DNA of 64,000 nt from an uncultured Chlorobiaceae bacterium (GTDB taxonomy: Bacteria > Bacteroidota > Chlorobiia > Chlorobiales > Chlorobiaceae), in assembly GCA_903820085.1 (NCBI GenBank), contig CAIJGA010000002.1, positions 1 through 64,000 on the forward strand. The letters are read 5' to 3'. Shown piece after piece: positions 29,256-38,245 of the stretch. Made by a program: the position numbers and the translations under genes. The notes beneath the pieces are model-generated. The model made no database searches and was not told the origin of the DNA. It worked only from the letters and a program-made list of their open reading frames with translations. Each line of letters starts with the position of its first letter. The first letter of the stretch is position 1.

Positions 29256-31340
29256 TCACTCGGCGTTGGGAAAAAACTTTTGAATGGCAATAATCAGCGC
29301 CTTGAGAGAAAAAGGCTTCTGGATAAAGTTTACCCCCAAATCAAGCTCCCCCTGGATATTGATATCATCCGTGGTGTAACCGGAAATGAACAGCACCTTA
29401 AGGTCCGGGCACAGTAACTTAACTTGACGGGAAAGGTCACAACCATTCATCTCGGGCAGCACAACATCGGCTATGAGCAAGTTAATTTTGCTTCCATATT
29501 CACCGGCAATCCGGAGCGCATCACTCGGCGTAGCCGCATCAAGGACCCCATAGCCTTTGCTCTCAAGCATAAGCTTGTAAATATTAAGGATATCCTGTTC
29601 ATCCTCAACAAGCAGGATCAGCTCTTTTCTTTGGCTGATTGAGGGTTCCGTTTGTGCCATACTACCAGAATCGCCATAATCAAGGTGCAATGGCATATAA
29701 ATTTTAAAGGTGGTTCCCCGGCCCTGCTCGCTCAAACATTCGATAAAGGCATTGTTCTGCTTGACAATGCCATAGATCGTCGAGAGGCCCATGCCGGTAC
29801 CATTTCTATTCGCCTTTGTGGTAAAGAAGGGCTCAAAAATATGCGGAAGATCATTCCGGTCAATACCGCCGCCGTTATCACTCACGGCAAGCATAACATA
29901 GTCGCCCGGATTCTTGCAGGCATGGCCTGCTGTGATGTCAGATTTATTAACATGGATCCTGCGGGTTTCAATGGTAATTTTGCCCACATCCTCTATGGCA
30001 TCCCGGGAGTTTACGCAAAGGTTGGCCAAAATCAGGTCTATTTGCGAAGGATCCATCTTTACCGATGTTCTTTGATGCTCGGGCATCCAGACTATGGTGA
30101 TGTTTTCACCGATCAGCCTCCTCAATACCGAAAGCATCTTTTCAACCATGATGTTCAGATCGAGAACAATGGGCATCACCGCCTGCCTGCGGGAAAAGGC
30201 AATAAGTTGCCTAGTAAGATCCGCTGAATGTTCAGTTGCTTTGAGAATAGCCTTCATGTGGCCCAGAATTGGCTCTTCAAGAACATGCCAGTTCATAGCC
30301 ATTTCAACATTGCCGAGAATTACCCCAAACATGTTATTGAAATCGTGAGCTATACCCCCTGCGAGCTGACCAACCATCTCCATCTTTTGAGCATGAAAAA
30401 GAATCTTGAGCAGTTTCTGTTCAGACAAGTCGGCATGTTTGCGGGCAATAATATCCGAAGCAAGATTGGCAAGCGTCTCGACGGTCATGGCATCATCTTC
30501 ATCATAATCGTAAGACTTACCGCCAACACAAAGCAGTAGCGTCACCGTTCCTCCTCGAATCAGGGGATGAAAGAGTATTCGTTGACGGGTGTCGGGAGCG
30601 CCAGGGTCGCTTACGGGAATTGTTGATGCTCCATAAAAATTGTTAATCGTCGTACCCAACTCCCCTATCGCATCGGTCAAGATCTCGGCTTCATTCAGCG
30701 ATGGCTTCGGCCGCTTATCATCCGGAGCTTGTGTGCTGGTTGACAAGACCCTCGTTGAAAAGGTCTTCTGATCATCAGAGATAATATTGAAAAAGCCGGT
30801 CGCACTCTGGGTCAAGCATACCGTTTCATCGAGTGTTGCCTTCAATAATTCTTCCACTGAATGAGTCTCTACCAGATCAAGAAGGCGGAGTCGCACTGCC
30901 GTGATGGCTTCGAGCCGTTTGCGCTCCGTGATATCAATACCAACAGCTACAACAAACGGATGGTCATCAACAATTATTCTTTTACCCGTTATCATACGCC
31001 ACTGGAATTTCGGCCCACCGTGAATCATAACCCTCCCTTCACCCACCTCCTCAGTACCAAGGGTCAGGACATTCATCATTTTCTCTGTAACCATGGATCG
31101 GTCATCCGGATGAAAAACCTCCATCGCTTTGGTAGAAGCCATCTCGATGTCGTTTTTTCCAACAATCACATCACGATAATAAGCATTCCACCAAACCAGC
31201 ATACCACTTGCGTCATTAATAGAAAAAGAGCCAGGAAGACTCTCAGCCATGGCTTTCATAAAAATCCATTCGTGCTTCCTGAGAACCTCTTCAGAAGCGG
31301 AGATGGACGTTGTTTTTATGTTGATCTTTTTCTCAGTCAT
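29256..31340 (-). CDS. Hybrid sensor histidine kinase (PAS-GAF-kinase-receiver)
   Basis: This 694-residue signalling protein has no membrane segments. Order: PAS domain (about 30-140), ending in GIDITERKRLEA; GAF domain (about 150-300) with the RLRLLDLVETHSVEELLKA entry; dimerisation domain with phospho-acceptor His332 in GGIAHDFNN; ATPase domain with N-box NLCVNSRDAIE, DNGGGID and GTGMGLST; then a receiver (about 573-690) with acceptor Asp625 and Lys675. The kinase half is of the PAS/NtrB-like class. As no DNA-binding response regulator is adjacent, output is unknown. It is upstream of the NOL-like reductase on the same strand, which may mean shared control. The PAS signal cannot be predicted. 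Confidence 0.9.
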   Translation of the reverse strand: MTEKKINIKTTSISASEEVLRKHEWIFMKAMAESLPGSFSINDASGMLVWWNAYYRDVIVGKNDIEMASTKAMEVFHPDDRSMVTEKMMNVLTLGTEEVGEGRVMIHGGPKFQWRMITGKRIIVDDHPFVVAVGIDITERKRLEAITAVRLRLLDLVETHSVEELLKATLDETVCLTQSATGFFNIISDDQKTFSTRVLSTSTQAPDDKRPKPSLNEAEILTDAIGELGTTINNFYGASTIPVSDPGAPDTRQRILFHPLIRGGTVTLLLCVGGKSYDYDEDDAMTVETLANLASDIIARKHADLSEQKLLKILFHAQKMEMVGQLAGGIAHDFNNMFGVILGNVEMAMNWHVLEEPILGHMKAILKATEHSADLTRQLIAFSRRQAVMPIVLDLNIMVEKMLSVLRRLIGENITIVWMPEHQRTSVKMDPSQIDLILANLCVNSRDAIEDVGKITIETRRIHVNKSDITAGHACKNPGDYVMLAVSDNGGGIDRNDLPHIFEPFFTTKANRNGTGMGLSTIYGIVKQNNAFIECLSEQGRGTTFKIYMPLHLDYGDSGSMAQTEPSISQRKELILLVEDEQDILNIYKLMLESKGYGVLDAATPSDALRIAGEYGSKINLLIADVVLPEMNGCDLSRQVKLLCPDLKVLFISGYTTDDINIQGELDLGVNFIQKPFSLKALIIAIQKFFPNAE

Positions 31341-31726
31341 TGATATTTTATAAGCTTTTACCGGGGGGGAAATTCCTATTCAATTTTGTAAAAAACAAGA
31401 TCGAAGTGTATACAGCGTAATCACTAATATATGGTTAGCAACAAGCTCAATATACCACATTCTTCATTTTTTTTGACTGGGATATTTCGTTTAAACACCA
31501 GAATCAGGGAACATTATTACCCTTCTCAGCAAACCCGCGGCAAGCTTTCAAAAATTGGTTATAATCCTAAAGACAAGCAATCAAGCCATCAGCACTCATC
31601 TCTCGGAGTAGTGATGGTTCTTGAAAGATTACAAACGGTGTGGGAAGCTTTTTTTGTTGCATTGCTGCCTCCCTTGCCCAGTTTATGACACGTTGCCTTA
31701 TGGGAGTCTGCCCTCCAATCGTCTCA
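31341..31726. other. Divergent intergenic region
   Basis: This 386-base gap separates the minus-strand histidine kinase from the plus-strand ElyC/YdcF gene. It is AT-rich near the kinase start and must hold promoters for both genes. I see no convincing gene, repeat or operator in it. Confidence 0.5.
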
Positions 31727-32317
31727 ATGAAACTCTGGTTAAAGCTTACCCTGATTATTCTCTTCTCGGTAAGCGCCGCTGCAGCTATCTCGTTTTTAAG
31801 CCTTGGAGTTCTGGTTTCGCAACATGCCGCACATCCTGAAAAGAGCGATGTCATTATTGTTCTGGGAGGCGATAACGGACTCAGGGTACGCAAAGGGGCT
31901 GAACTGTACCATGCAGGGTATGCCCCCCATATTATTCTGACCGGTATTGATGAACGATTTTATCGTCCCGGTCACCCCAACTGGCGCGAACGAAGAATGA
32001 TCGCACTTGGAGTGCCAAAAAGGGCGATGAAGGTCGACACCAAATCAAGAACGACCTGGGAGGAAGCTAAAAATACATCGATGACGATGGAGAAAAATGG
32101 ATGGGAAAGTGCCATTGTTGTCAGCGACCCTCCCCACATGCTCCGGCTTCATCAAACATGGAGCCGGGCATTTGAAGGGTCATCAAAAAAATTCATCCTG
32201 GTATCGACAAACCCTAAATGGTGGGATAGGGTGTTGTGGTGGAAAAACAAGGAAAGTTACCAGTTTGTCATCAGCGAAGTCAAAAAAAATCTGTTCTACG
32301 CTGCAGTGCACTATTGA
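31727..32317 (+). CDS. YdcF/ElyC (DUF218) membrane-anchored envelope protein
   Basis: From the ATG at 31727 the protein has 196 residues, with a membrane helix at about 5-28 and a DUF218 domain. The domain motifs are DVIIVLGGDNGLRVRKGAELY, ILTGIDER, and the late SAIVVSDPPHMLRL, including the conserved Asp and His. Family members ElyC, SanA and YdcF affect peptidoglycan or vancomycin sensitivity in E. coli; the activity is unclear. The longer frame from 31640 adds residues that are not needed for the helix. Confidence 0.8.
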   Translation: MKLWLKLTLIILFSVSAAAAISFLSLGVLVSQHAAHPEKSDVIIVLGGDNGLRVRKGAELYHAGYAPHIILTGIDERFYRPGHPNWRERRMIALGVPKRAMKVDTKSRTTWEEAKNTSMTMEKNGWESAIVVSDPPHMLRLHQTWSRAFEGSSKKFILVSTNPKWWDRVLWWKNKESYQFVISEVKKNLFYAAVHY

Positions 32318-32359
32318 TTGCGAACCATGATGGCAATACCGGTATGGTTTTCAAAAAAA

Positions 32360-32518
32360 TCAGGAGTGTCCGCCTACAACGATCCGTATGATCTTCACAT
32401 TTAAAACAACAAACCGGAAGAGTTGCCACAGCAGATTTTTCCTCCAGTACAGGGTTGTTTTTGAAGGTACCGGTGGATAAGCCTCGTCATAATATGCCTT
32501 GACTTTATTCGTGCCCAT
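32360..32518 (-). CDS. Small protein next to sqr, unknown function
   Basis: From the ATG at 32518 this would be a 52-residue protein with a YYDEAYPPVPSKTTLYW opening and a hydrophobic-amphipathic C-terminal half (NLLWQLFRFVVLNVKIIRIV) ending in GGHS. It lies 42 bases after the end of sqr on the same strand and is probably co-transcribed. The C-terminal half could lie along or span the membrane, where SQR works. The coding look is plausible but I recall no family; treat as tentative. Confidence 0.5.
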   Translation of the reverse strand: MGTNKVKAYYDEAYPPVPSKTTLYWRKNLLWQLFRFVVLNVKIIRIVVGGHS

Positions 32519-32559
32519 AGGATTTCTGATAGTTGAGTGTTGTTCTGATAAAAAAAAGG

Positions 32560-34014
32560 TTATTCCGGAATCAGCCACCAGAAAGGATAGCCTTTTGCTT
32601 TATGGAAAAAGAGATAGTGAAGAATCACTTTCAGCCAGTGCCCTGCCAGGCCAGCCTCGCCGAGAGAGTAATTCATGTCACGACCCCACTCCGGATACTT
32701 GTTCCAGTCAGGGACAACCGGAAACAGGGTCATTGATGCGCCAAGGCCGTCAAATGAACCAAATCCTGCTGATACAACACATGCAGCACCCATTCTGCTC
32801 ATTGATGCCTTGTGGCGATGCACCTCTGAACCCTGAATTTTTTCAGCGATATTCAGCGCTACAATTTTCCCCATAACCCCTGCAGGCATGCCGGTACGAG
32901 GTGCTGTCGGAAAAATCTGCCGGCCACTTGGACTCGACATGGGTTTTGAAATCGGATGCGGCGGAGCAAAGGCAATCCCGGGAGCGTAGATGTTTTTGAA
33001 CGTAGGGTTCTGGTAAATCGATGGCCAGTCATCAGCATTCCACTCATCAAAGGGCTTTGCGCTGTAATCGGCATCAACCTTCATAAATTTGTTCGGCGCG
33101 AACATCTTTTCTGTAATATCCGCTCCTGATTTATCAAAAGCGGTAAGGCCGACACCTGAAAAAGAGGGAATAAGCATGGCGAAATCAAATTCCTGTATCT
33201 TTTCTTCTCCATCAAGCGTTTCGTAATAGGCCTTGCCGGGCTCAACCTTATAGACACCTGCGCGTCTGATCCAGTTGATGCCGTACTCGGCCATAATGGA
33301 TTCGGTGAAAACTTTCGTCGGAGTGTAGTAGCCTCCCCTGTTGATGAATGCGCCACCCATTCCGAAATCACCCAGTTCATACTCATTCGACAGCCAGGTA
33401 ATCTGCGCCATATGAGTGAGGCCGAGTTTTGAAATTTCATAGGCCACATTGAGAATGTATTCGAAGGCCGCACCCTGGCAGGTTGCCATTGCATGACCGG
33501 TTCCAATCAAAATCCGCTGTTTTTGACCGGCTTGCATCTTTTTGATATTGTTCTGGAGGTTCTCCCAGGCCTGTGCAGCATGGCCGTAGGTACAAACCGA
33601 AAAAGTGTTTTTATCCGGACCAAGCCCTTCTGTCGCATCAAAATTAAGCTTTGGGCCTGTTGCATTGACCAAATAATCGTAGTCGACCTTTTCCGTCTGA
33701 CCGCTGCGAACTCCATCGGTATATTCAATAGTCACATACCCTTTCCCGATCTCCTGATCACCCTCAGGATGGATTTCAACCGCCTTCGCCTGCTTGAGAA
33801 TAATGCCCCAGCGGTTATAGACTTTTTTCAGTTCGAACCGTACATCATCAATCGACATCTGGCCAACACCCACCCAGATGTTCGAAGGAATCCACTGATA
33901 GTAAGCGTTTGGAGTAACAACAACCACCTCATGATGCTTGCCAAGTTTTTTTTTGAGAAACGATGCGGCGGTATGGCCAGAAACGCCAGCTCCGAGAACA
34001 ACAACTTTCGCCAT
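32560..34014 (-). CDS. sqr: Sulfide:quinone oxidoreductase
   Basis: SQR is a membrane-bound flavoprotein that oxidises sulfide and passes electrons to the quinone pool, the entry step of sulfide-driven photosynthesis in green sulfur bacteria. The 484-residue protein opens with the FAD motif VVVLGAGVSGHTAA. Three Cys (141, 179, 412) are spaced as the catalytic trio of SQRs, in FSVCTYG, ATCQGA and AACVVS. A long C-terminal hydrophobic stretch (about 455-484, AGHWLKVILHYLFF) would anchor it. Chlorobaculum has several SQR types; this one looks most like the type VI (SqrF) group, but the subtype is uncertain. It is 175 bases downstream of hcp. Confidence 0.9.
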   Translation of the reverse strand: MAKVVVLGAGVSGHTAASFLKKKLGKHHEVVVVTPNAYYQWIPSNIWVGVGQMSIDDVRFELKKVYNRWGIILKQAKAVEIHPEGDQEIGKGYVTIEYTDGVRSGQTEKVDYDYLVNATGPKLNFDATEGLGPDKNTFSVCTYGHAAQAWENLQNNIKKMQAGQKQRILIGTGHAMATCQGAAFEYILNVAYEISKLGLTHMAQITWLSNEYELGDFGMGGAFINRGGYYTPTKVFTESIMAEYGINWIRRAGVYKVEPGKAYYETLDGEEKIQEFDFAMLIPSFSGVGLTAFDKSGADITEKMFAPNKFMKVDADYSAKPFDEWNADDWPSIYQNPTFKNIYAPGIAFAPPHPISKPMSSPSGRQIFPTAPRTGMPAGVMGKIVALNIAEKIQGSEVHRHKASMSRMGAACVVSAGFGSFDGLGASMTLFPVVPDWNKYPEWGRDMNYSLGEAGLAGHWLKVILHYLFFHKAKGYPFWWLIPE

Positions 34015-34143
34015 AGAGTGTCAATTTTTCCAATTAAACCTCAGTATAACTTATCATACATGATTATATAGTTATTTAAAAACTACTGGACAAGCACGAA
34101 GTGATTTTTTACTTGAAGATCAGAGGGGGGAACCATAAATAAA

Positions 34144-34178
34144 TCCGCCGGGGGCTCATTTATGGAGAACCCCCGGCG
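34144..34178 (-). terminator. Terminator of the hcp operon
   Basis: CCGCCGGGGG and CCCCCGGCGG pair over ten bases around a 15-base loop, eleven bases past the hcp stop. On the minus strand the stem is followed by ATTTATTTAT. It separates hcp from sqr, so sqr likely has its own promoter. Confidence 0.8.
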
Positions 34179-34188
34179 GTATCTTGAA

Positions 34189-35817
34189 TTATGCTCCAGC
34201 CATCATGGCATCAACATCGGCCTCAACTGATCCGATTGGCTTGATACCGAATTTTTCAACCAGCACGGCAGCAACATTAGGAGTAAGGAACTCGGGAAGT
34301 GTTGGTCCAAGACGGATACCTTTTACGCCAAGAAAGAGCAGCGCAAGGAGCACGGTAACGGCTTTCTGCTCATACCATGCAATATCGAAAGAGATTGGAA
34401 GATCGTTGATATCCTCAAGGGCAAATACCTCTTTAAGCTTGAGAGCAATGACGGCAAGAGAGTAGGAATCGTTACACTGACCAGCATCAAGCACACGCGG
34501 AATACCGCCAATATCACCAAGTTCAAGCTTGTTGTAACGGTACTTTGCGCATCCTGCGGTCAAAATAATTGTGTCGTTCGGCAGGGTTGCGGCAACATCG
34601 GTATAGTACTGGCGGGAAGCGTGGCGTCCGTCACAGCCGGCCATCACCACAAAACGCTTGATAGCTCCACTCTTTACCGCGTCAACCACCTTGTCGGCAA
34701 GGGCAAGCACCTGGTTGTGTGCAAAGCCTCCAACGATGGTACCGTTTTCAATCTCTTTTGGTGCAGAGCAGCTCTTAGCCAGCTCAACCAAACCGGAAAA
34801 ATCTTTTTCTCCGCCCTCAGGACGACCGGGAATATGTTTCAATCCCGGATATCCAGCCATTCCGGTGGTAAACATCCTGCTGCGGTACGATTCCCGAACA
34901 GGAACGATGCAGTTCGTGGTCATGAGAATAGGACCGTTGAATGAATCAAACTCCTTGTCCTGCGACCACCAGGCACCGCCATAATTGCCGACAAAGTGCG
35001 AATACTTCTTGAATGCCGGATAGTAGTGTGCCGGAAGCATTTCACAATGGGTATAAACATCAACGCCGCTTCCTTCCGTCTGCTTGAGCAGATCCTCCAG
35101 GTCTCGAAGGTCATGGCCTGAAATCAGGATTCCGGGGTTTTTGCCAACACCGGTTTTCACCATGGTAATCTCGGGATGTCCATATGTTTCGGTATTTGCC
35201 CTGTCGAGCAACGCCATTGCCTTGACGGCGATACCACCGGTTTCCAGCACCAGAGCGGTCAACTGGTCAGCCGAAAGATCTTTGGTTAGTGCTGCAAGAC
35301 CTTTGACATAAAAAGCATAAATATCATCATCATGGTAACCGAGAACTGCAGCATGGTCGGTATAGGCGGCAAGTCCCTTGATTCCATAAAGCACGAGGCT
35401 TTTCAGGGAACGAAGGTCTTCGTTTTCACTGAGGCTCTCAATTCCGACGGCAAGCGATTTTGCAAGAAAATCATCTTTTGTACTCCCCTTCCACTTTGCC
35501 GCATCATGAGCAGGCAACTCAGCAAGCCGGGCATTCACTTCGTCACGCATGGCAAGAGTTTTGCGGATCTGGGCAACAATGGCATCCTCATCAAAGTTGG
35601 TATTGGTAACAGTGAAAAAAAGCGACTCGCTGATAAGCTGACCGATCTTTCTCGAAACGCTTCCTTCCGGTTTTCCGGCAGAGAGCGAAAGCCCTTCGGC
35701 GGCATAAACAAGCACATCCTGGAGTTTGGCGGTCAATTCATCCTTTCCGCATACTCCCCTGGTCTGGCATCCAGTACCGCGAATGCTTTCCTGACATTGG
35801 TTACAAGACATTCCCAT
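34189..35817 (-). CDS. hcp: Hybrid-cluster protein (hydroxylamine reductase)
   Basis: Hcp holds an unusual 4Fe-2S-2O hybrid cluster and protects anaerobes from nitric oxide and hydroxylamine; reported activities are hydroxylamine and NO reduction and protein S-nitrosylation. The N-terminal cysteines Cys5, Cys8, Cys17 and Cys23 fit the C-x2-C-x8-C-x5-C pattern of class I enzymes from strict anaerobes, binding a [4Fe-4S] cluster. The reading frame opens at 35832, but GGAGG lies eight bases ahead of the ATG at 35817, so that start is preferred (542 residues). It is the last gene of a four-gene operon led by an Rrf2 regulator. Confidence 0.95.
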   Translation of the reverse strand: MGMSCNQCQESIRGTGCQTRGVCGKDELTAKLQDVLVYAAEGLSLSAGKPEGSVSRKIGQLISESLFFTVTNTNFDEDAIVAQIRKTLAMRDEVNARLAELPAHDAAKWKGSTKDDFLAKSLAVGIESLSENEDLRSLKSLVLYGIKGLAAYTDHAAVLGYHDDDIYAFYVKGLAALTKDLSADQLTALVLETGGIAVKAMALLDRANTETYGHPEITMVKTGVGKNPGILISGHDLRDLEDLLKQTEGSGVDVYTHCEMLPAHYYPAFKKYSHFVGNYGGAWWSQDKEFDSFNGPILMTTNCIVPVRESYRSRMFTTGMAGYPGLKHIPGRPEGGEKDFSGLVELAKSCSAPKEIENGTIVGGFAHNQVLALADKVVDAVKSGAIKRFVVMAGCDGRHASRQYYTDVAATLPNDTIILTAGCAKYRYNKLELGDIGGIPRVLDAGQCNDSYSLAVIALKLKEVFALEDINDLPISFDIAWYEQKAVTVLLALLFLGVKGIRLGPTLPEFLTPNVAAVLVEKFGIKPIGSVEADVDAMMAGA

Positions 35818-35831
35818 CGTTCTATCCTCCA

Positions 35832-36254
35832 TTATTGGTTATTATGATTACTATTCGGCAATAACATGGCAACCATCGACCGGTCAACTGCTGCACACTT
35901 CCTATCACCTTTTTTTTCGTTTACCAAAGCTCTCTTTTGATATGCGTTTCGCAAAATCGACCTGTTTTTCGGCTTTCGGGCAATAATCTCACTGAAATCC
36001 TCGATTGCTCCATCCAGATCACCAGCTTCAATTCTTGCCATCCCCCGGTTGCCATAAGCGTTTATAGCCTCACGAAACCGCAGTCCAATGTTGATCGCCA
36101 TGGTGTAATCCCTGACGGCGCCATCATATTCTCCGCAACTGCTCCATGCATTGCCCCTGTTATACCAGGCCTCGGCATTATCCGGTTGCTCAATGATAAT
36201 CCGGCTGATCTCCGTAACCGTCCCCCGATATCCGCCCATCGCATCTTTCAGCAT
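35832..36254 (-). CDS. TPR-repeat protein in the hcp operon
   Basis: From the ATG at 36254 this is a 140-residue protein of about three tetratricopeptide repeats; [19 protein letters not shown] and the [20 protein letters not shown] segment show the classic TPR residues. TPR proteins act as adaptors. The ATG overlaps the stop of the upstream ferredoxin gene (ATGCTGA), and its own stop overlaps the first ATG before hcp, so the three are translationally linked. A role in assembling or docking the Fe-S partners of Hcp is inference from position. Confidence 0.75.
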   Translation of the reverse strand: MLKDAMGGYRGTVTEISRIIIEQPDNAEAWYNRGNAWSSCGEYDGAVRDYTMAINIGLRFREAINAYGNRGMARIEAGDLDGAIEDFSEIIARKPKNRSILRNAYQKRALVNEKKGDRKCAAVDRSMVAMLLPNSNHNNQ

Positions 36255-37153
36255 GGTGTGACCCACTCTTCCCTCAACGTCTCGCCCTGCAAACCGATAA
36301 CAATCTTTTTGACCGGTACCTTGCGTGAAGACTTCCGAAGCGCATCGGCAACAACCTGCATCAGGCCACCGCAGCAAGGCACCTCCATAATCGCTACCGT
36401 AATGGTGTTGATCTGTGACAGGTCGATCATCGCAGCAAGTTTATCAACGTAGTCGTCCATCCCGGAATCAAGCTTCGGACAGGCAATTGCCAGACTTTTG
36501 TTGTGCATGAAGGAACCATGAAAGTTGCCGACAGCAAAGGCGGTACAGTCGGCAGCAAGCAGGAGATCCGAACCCTGATAATAGGGTGCCTGTGGCGAAA
36601 CAAGATGGAGCTGAATCGGCCACTGGCGAAGTGCGCTCTGCATTGGCGCTCCAGATACAGGGGCAACGGTTGCATGCGACGAACTGCTCTGCGCACTGAA
36701 ATCAACCATCCTGCTCCCCGGGCATCCCCCGCCGTGAGGTGCATGATGGGGAGCCCTATGCGACTGCCGGGGAGCCGGCCTATCGGCGGCCTCGTTCTCA
36801 AGCGGGTTCGCAATTCCCTGCTCTTCAAGATAGGCAAGTGCCTGCTGTACAAAATCACCCTGGCCATGATCGATCAGATGATGCAGATGAGCGGCTATTA
36901 CATTCTGGCCGCCTCTGGCTATACTCTCATGCATCACCCGTTTCTCGTCATAGGGTTCAGCCTCACGGGTCTCAATTTTCATCGCTCCAGTCTGGCAATG
37001 GCCGATACAGGCTCCAAGACCATCACAAAAAAGATCGCTGACAAGCCTGGCCTTACCGTCGATCACCTGCAATGCCCCTTCCGGACAACCGGGAATACAG
37101 TCGCCGCATCCGGTACATAGATTTTCATCTATGGTGATAATCTGCCGTTTCAT
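36248..37153 (-). CDS. Ferredoxin-like Fe-S protein associated with Hcp
   Basis: This 301-residue protein begins with a ferredoxin domain. Cluster one is complete: Cys13, 16, 19 and 23 in CTGCGDCIPGC. The second motif has only three Cys (43, 49 and 53); the second position is Leu46 in CDGLGACIGHC, a variant seen in this family and consistent with a [3Fe-4S] centre. A linker with GGGCPGSR (about 140-150) leads to a C-terminal domain with AADCTAF, ACPKLD and EVPCCGGL, a Cys-rich pattern known from Hcp-linked ferredoxins of anaerobes. It most likely passes electrons to Hcp, possibly with a sensing task. Confidence 0.8.
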   Translation of the reverse strand: MKRQIITIDENLCTGCGDCIPGCPEGALQVIDGKARLVSDLFCDGLGACIGHCQTGAMKIETREAEPYDEKRVMHESIARGGQNVIAAHLHHLIDHGQGDFVQQALAYLEEQGIANPLENEAADRPAPRQSHRAPHHAPHGGGCPGSRMVDFSAQSSSSHATVAPVSGAPMQSALRQWPIQLHLVSPQAPYYQGSDLLLAADCTAFAVGNFHGSFMHNKSLAIACPKLDSGMDDYVDKLAAMIDLSQINTITVAIMEVPCCGGLMQVVADALRKSSRKVPVKKIVIGLQGETLREEWVTPC

Positions 37154-37171
37154 AAGTTTCTAGCTCCCTTT

Positions 37172-37633
37172 TTATGTTGTCGGCACGGATTCACTGGTAC
37201 TCAATGCCGGTTTCAATTGATTTGCCAACTCAAGCTTCCGAAACAATCCGCCGATGGTAACCTTTTCGAATTCGTTCTGGACAACCTGCTCAATACGCAT
37301 GATCTCGTGACGCAGCACACACCGTGAACGATTGGCGCAAATCTGCTTGCGGAACATGCACTCCGATACCTGCACACCTCCCTGAAAAATCTCGATCAGT
37401 TGGTTCACGCGAATCTCGTCCGGGTCCATTGTAAGCTTAAAACCTCCCTGAACCCCCTCCTTCGATACAATCAGATTGTGGCGAATCATCTCCTGCAACA
37501 CTCCTCGCAGAAATTGATAGGGAATGTCCTGCTCAACGGCCATGATTTTGGCCGACACATAACTTTCCCTCGAAGCAGCCAGCATCAACAGTGCCCGTAT
37601 TGCGTAATCCGTTTTTTTGGTCAGTACTTTCAT
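37172..37633 (-). CDS. Rrf2-family Fe-S transcription factor, probable NO/redox regulator of hcp
   Basis: This 153-residue regulator has the Rrf2 winged helix (about 1-65: LTKKTDYAIRALLMLA, QFLRGVLQEM) and three Cys (92, 99, 105) spaced x6 and x5 as in IscR/NsrR-type proteins that bind an Fe-S cluster. NsrR-type members sense nitric oxide and repress hcp in other bacteria. Here it heads the hcp operon 18 bases before the ferredoxin gene, with a palindrome in its leader. NO as the signal is inferred from the neighbours; iron or general redox sensing is the alternative. Confidence 0.85.
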   Translation of the reverse strand: MKVLTKKTDYAIRALLMLAASRESYVSAKIMAVEQDIPYQFLRGVLQEMIRHNLIVSKEGVQGGFKLTMDPDEIRVNQLIEIFQGGVQVSECMFRKQICANRSRCVLRHEIMRIEQVVQNEFEKVTIGGLFRKLELANQLKPALSTSESVPTT

Positions 37634-37648
37634 TGCAGTTTGTTTAAT

Positions 37649-37667
37649 TGATACTAATATAGTATCA
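37649..37667. promoter_or_regulatory. Perfect palindrome in the Rrf2 leader, probable operator
   Basis: TGATACTA-ATA-TAGTATCA, 8-bp arms and a 3-base centre, lies 16 bases upstream of the Rrf2 start codon on its strand. Rrf2 proteins bind such dyads, so this is a good candidate for autoregulation of the rrf2-ferredoxin-TPR-hcp operon. A role in transcription start control is inferred, not shown. Confidence 0.6.
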
Positions 37668-37873
37668 GTTATAACAAAAACAAAATATTTTCAGCATAAC
37701 AGCTCTGCTGACAGGCAAGAATCTTCAAAATAAAGCCGTAATGCAATGAATAGGTGTAGCAGGCAAAAAGAGGTAGCGAAGAATAAAAGAGGTGAAATCA
37801 ATAAAAAAATGGTAATCTGCTTTACACTGTTCTCAGGATTGCAAATTCAGGTTACCACGAGGAAAGGCATATA

Positions 37874-38182
37874 ATGGTTGTAAAAAAAATGTTACCGCTT
37901 CATCCAGGAACGGTTCTGCTTGAAGAATACCTTACCCCCATGAACCTCAGTGAAAAAAGAATTGCCGAAGATATGCATATTCCTGTCTGGCGCATCAATG
38001 ATATTATTGCAGGAAAGCGATGCATTACAGCCGAAACGGCACTGCGTCTTGCTCGCTATTTCAGTACCCCTCCACAGTTCTGGTTTGGGTTGCAGATGGA
38101 TTACGATCTGAAAGTTGCCCTGAATAGTGAGGGCGCGAACATAGAGCGTGAGATCAAGGCCTATGACGAATCCCGAGCATAA
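37874..38182 (+). CDS. higA: HigA-family antitoxin (XRE helix-turn-helix), without adjacent toxin
   Basis: This 102-residue protein matches the HigA type: HPGTVLLEEYL at the N-terminus, an XRE HTH (about 25-70, EKRIAEDMHIPVWRINDIIAG) and the TPPQFWFGLQMDYDL segment. HigA blocks the RelE-like RNase HigB and represses its own operon. No intact higB is seen in the 240 bases upstream or 170 bases downstream. It may be a solitary regulator or a remnant of an addiction module. Confidence 0.8.
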   Translation: MVVKKMLPLHPGTVLLEEYLTPMNLSEKRIAEDMHIPVWRINDIIAGKRCITAETALRLARYFSTPPQFWFGLQMDYDLKVALNSEGANIEREIKAYDESRA

Positions 38183-38210
38183 AAGCTCCCTACTCTTTAT
38201 CCATACTATC

Positions 38211-38245
38211 AGATTCCGCCTCTGCGGCAGGCTCCGGCGGAATCT
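38211..38245. terminator. Hairpin after higA
   Basis: AGATTCCGCC and GGCGGAATCT form a perfect 10-bp stem with a 15-base loop, 28 bases past the higA stop. No T run follows on either strand, so a terminator is only possible. Confidence 0.35.

Noticed and set aside
34044-34076. Loose dyad (ATAACT...AGTTAT) upstream of sqr
   Set aside because: The arms are short and the inner symmetry imperfect, and it does not match the Rrf2 palindrome.
37740-37873. Possible HigB remnant upstream of higA
   Set aside because: A short open stretch ends at higA and has an ICF-like triplet as in some HigB tails, but the rest does not match the toxin; evidence too weak.
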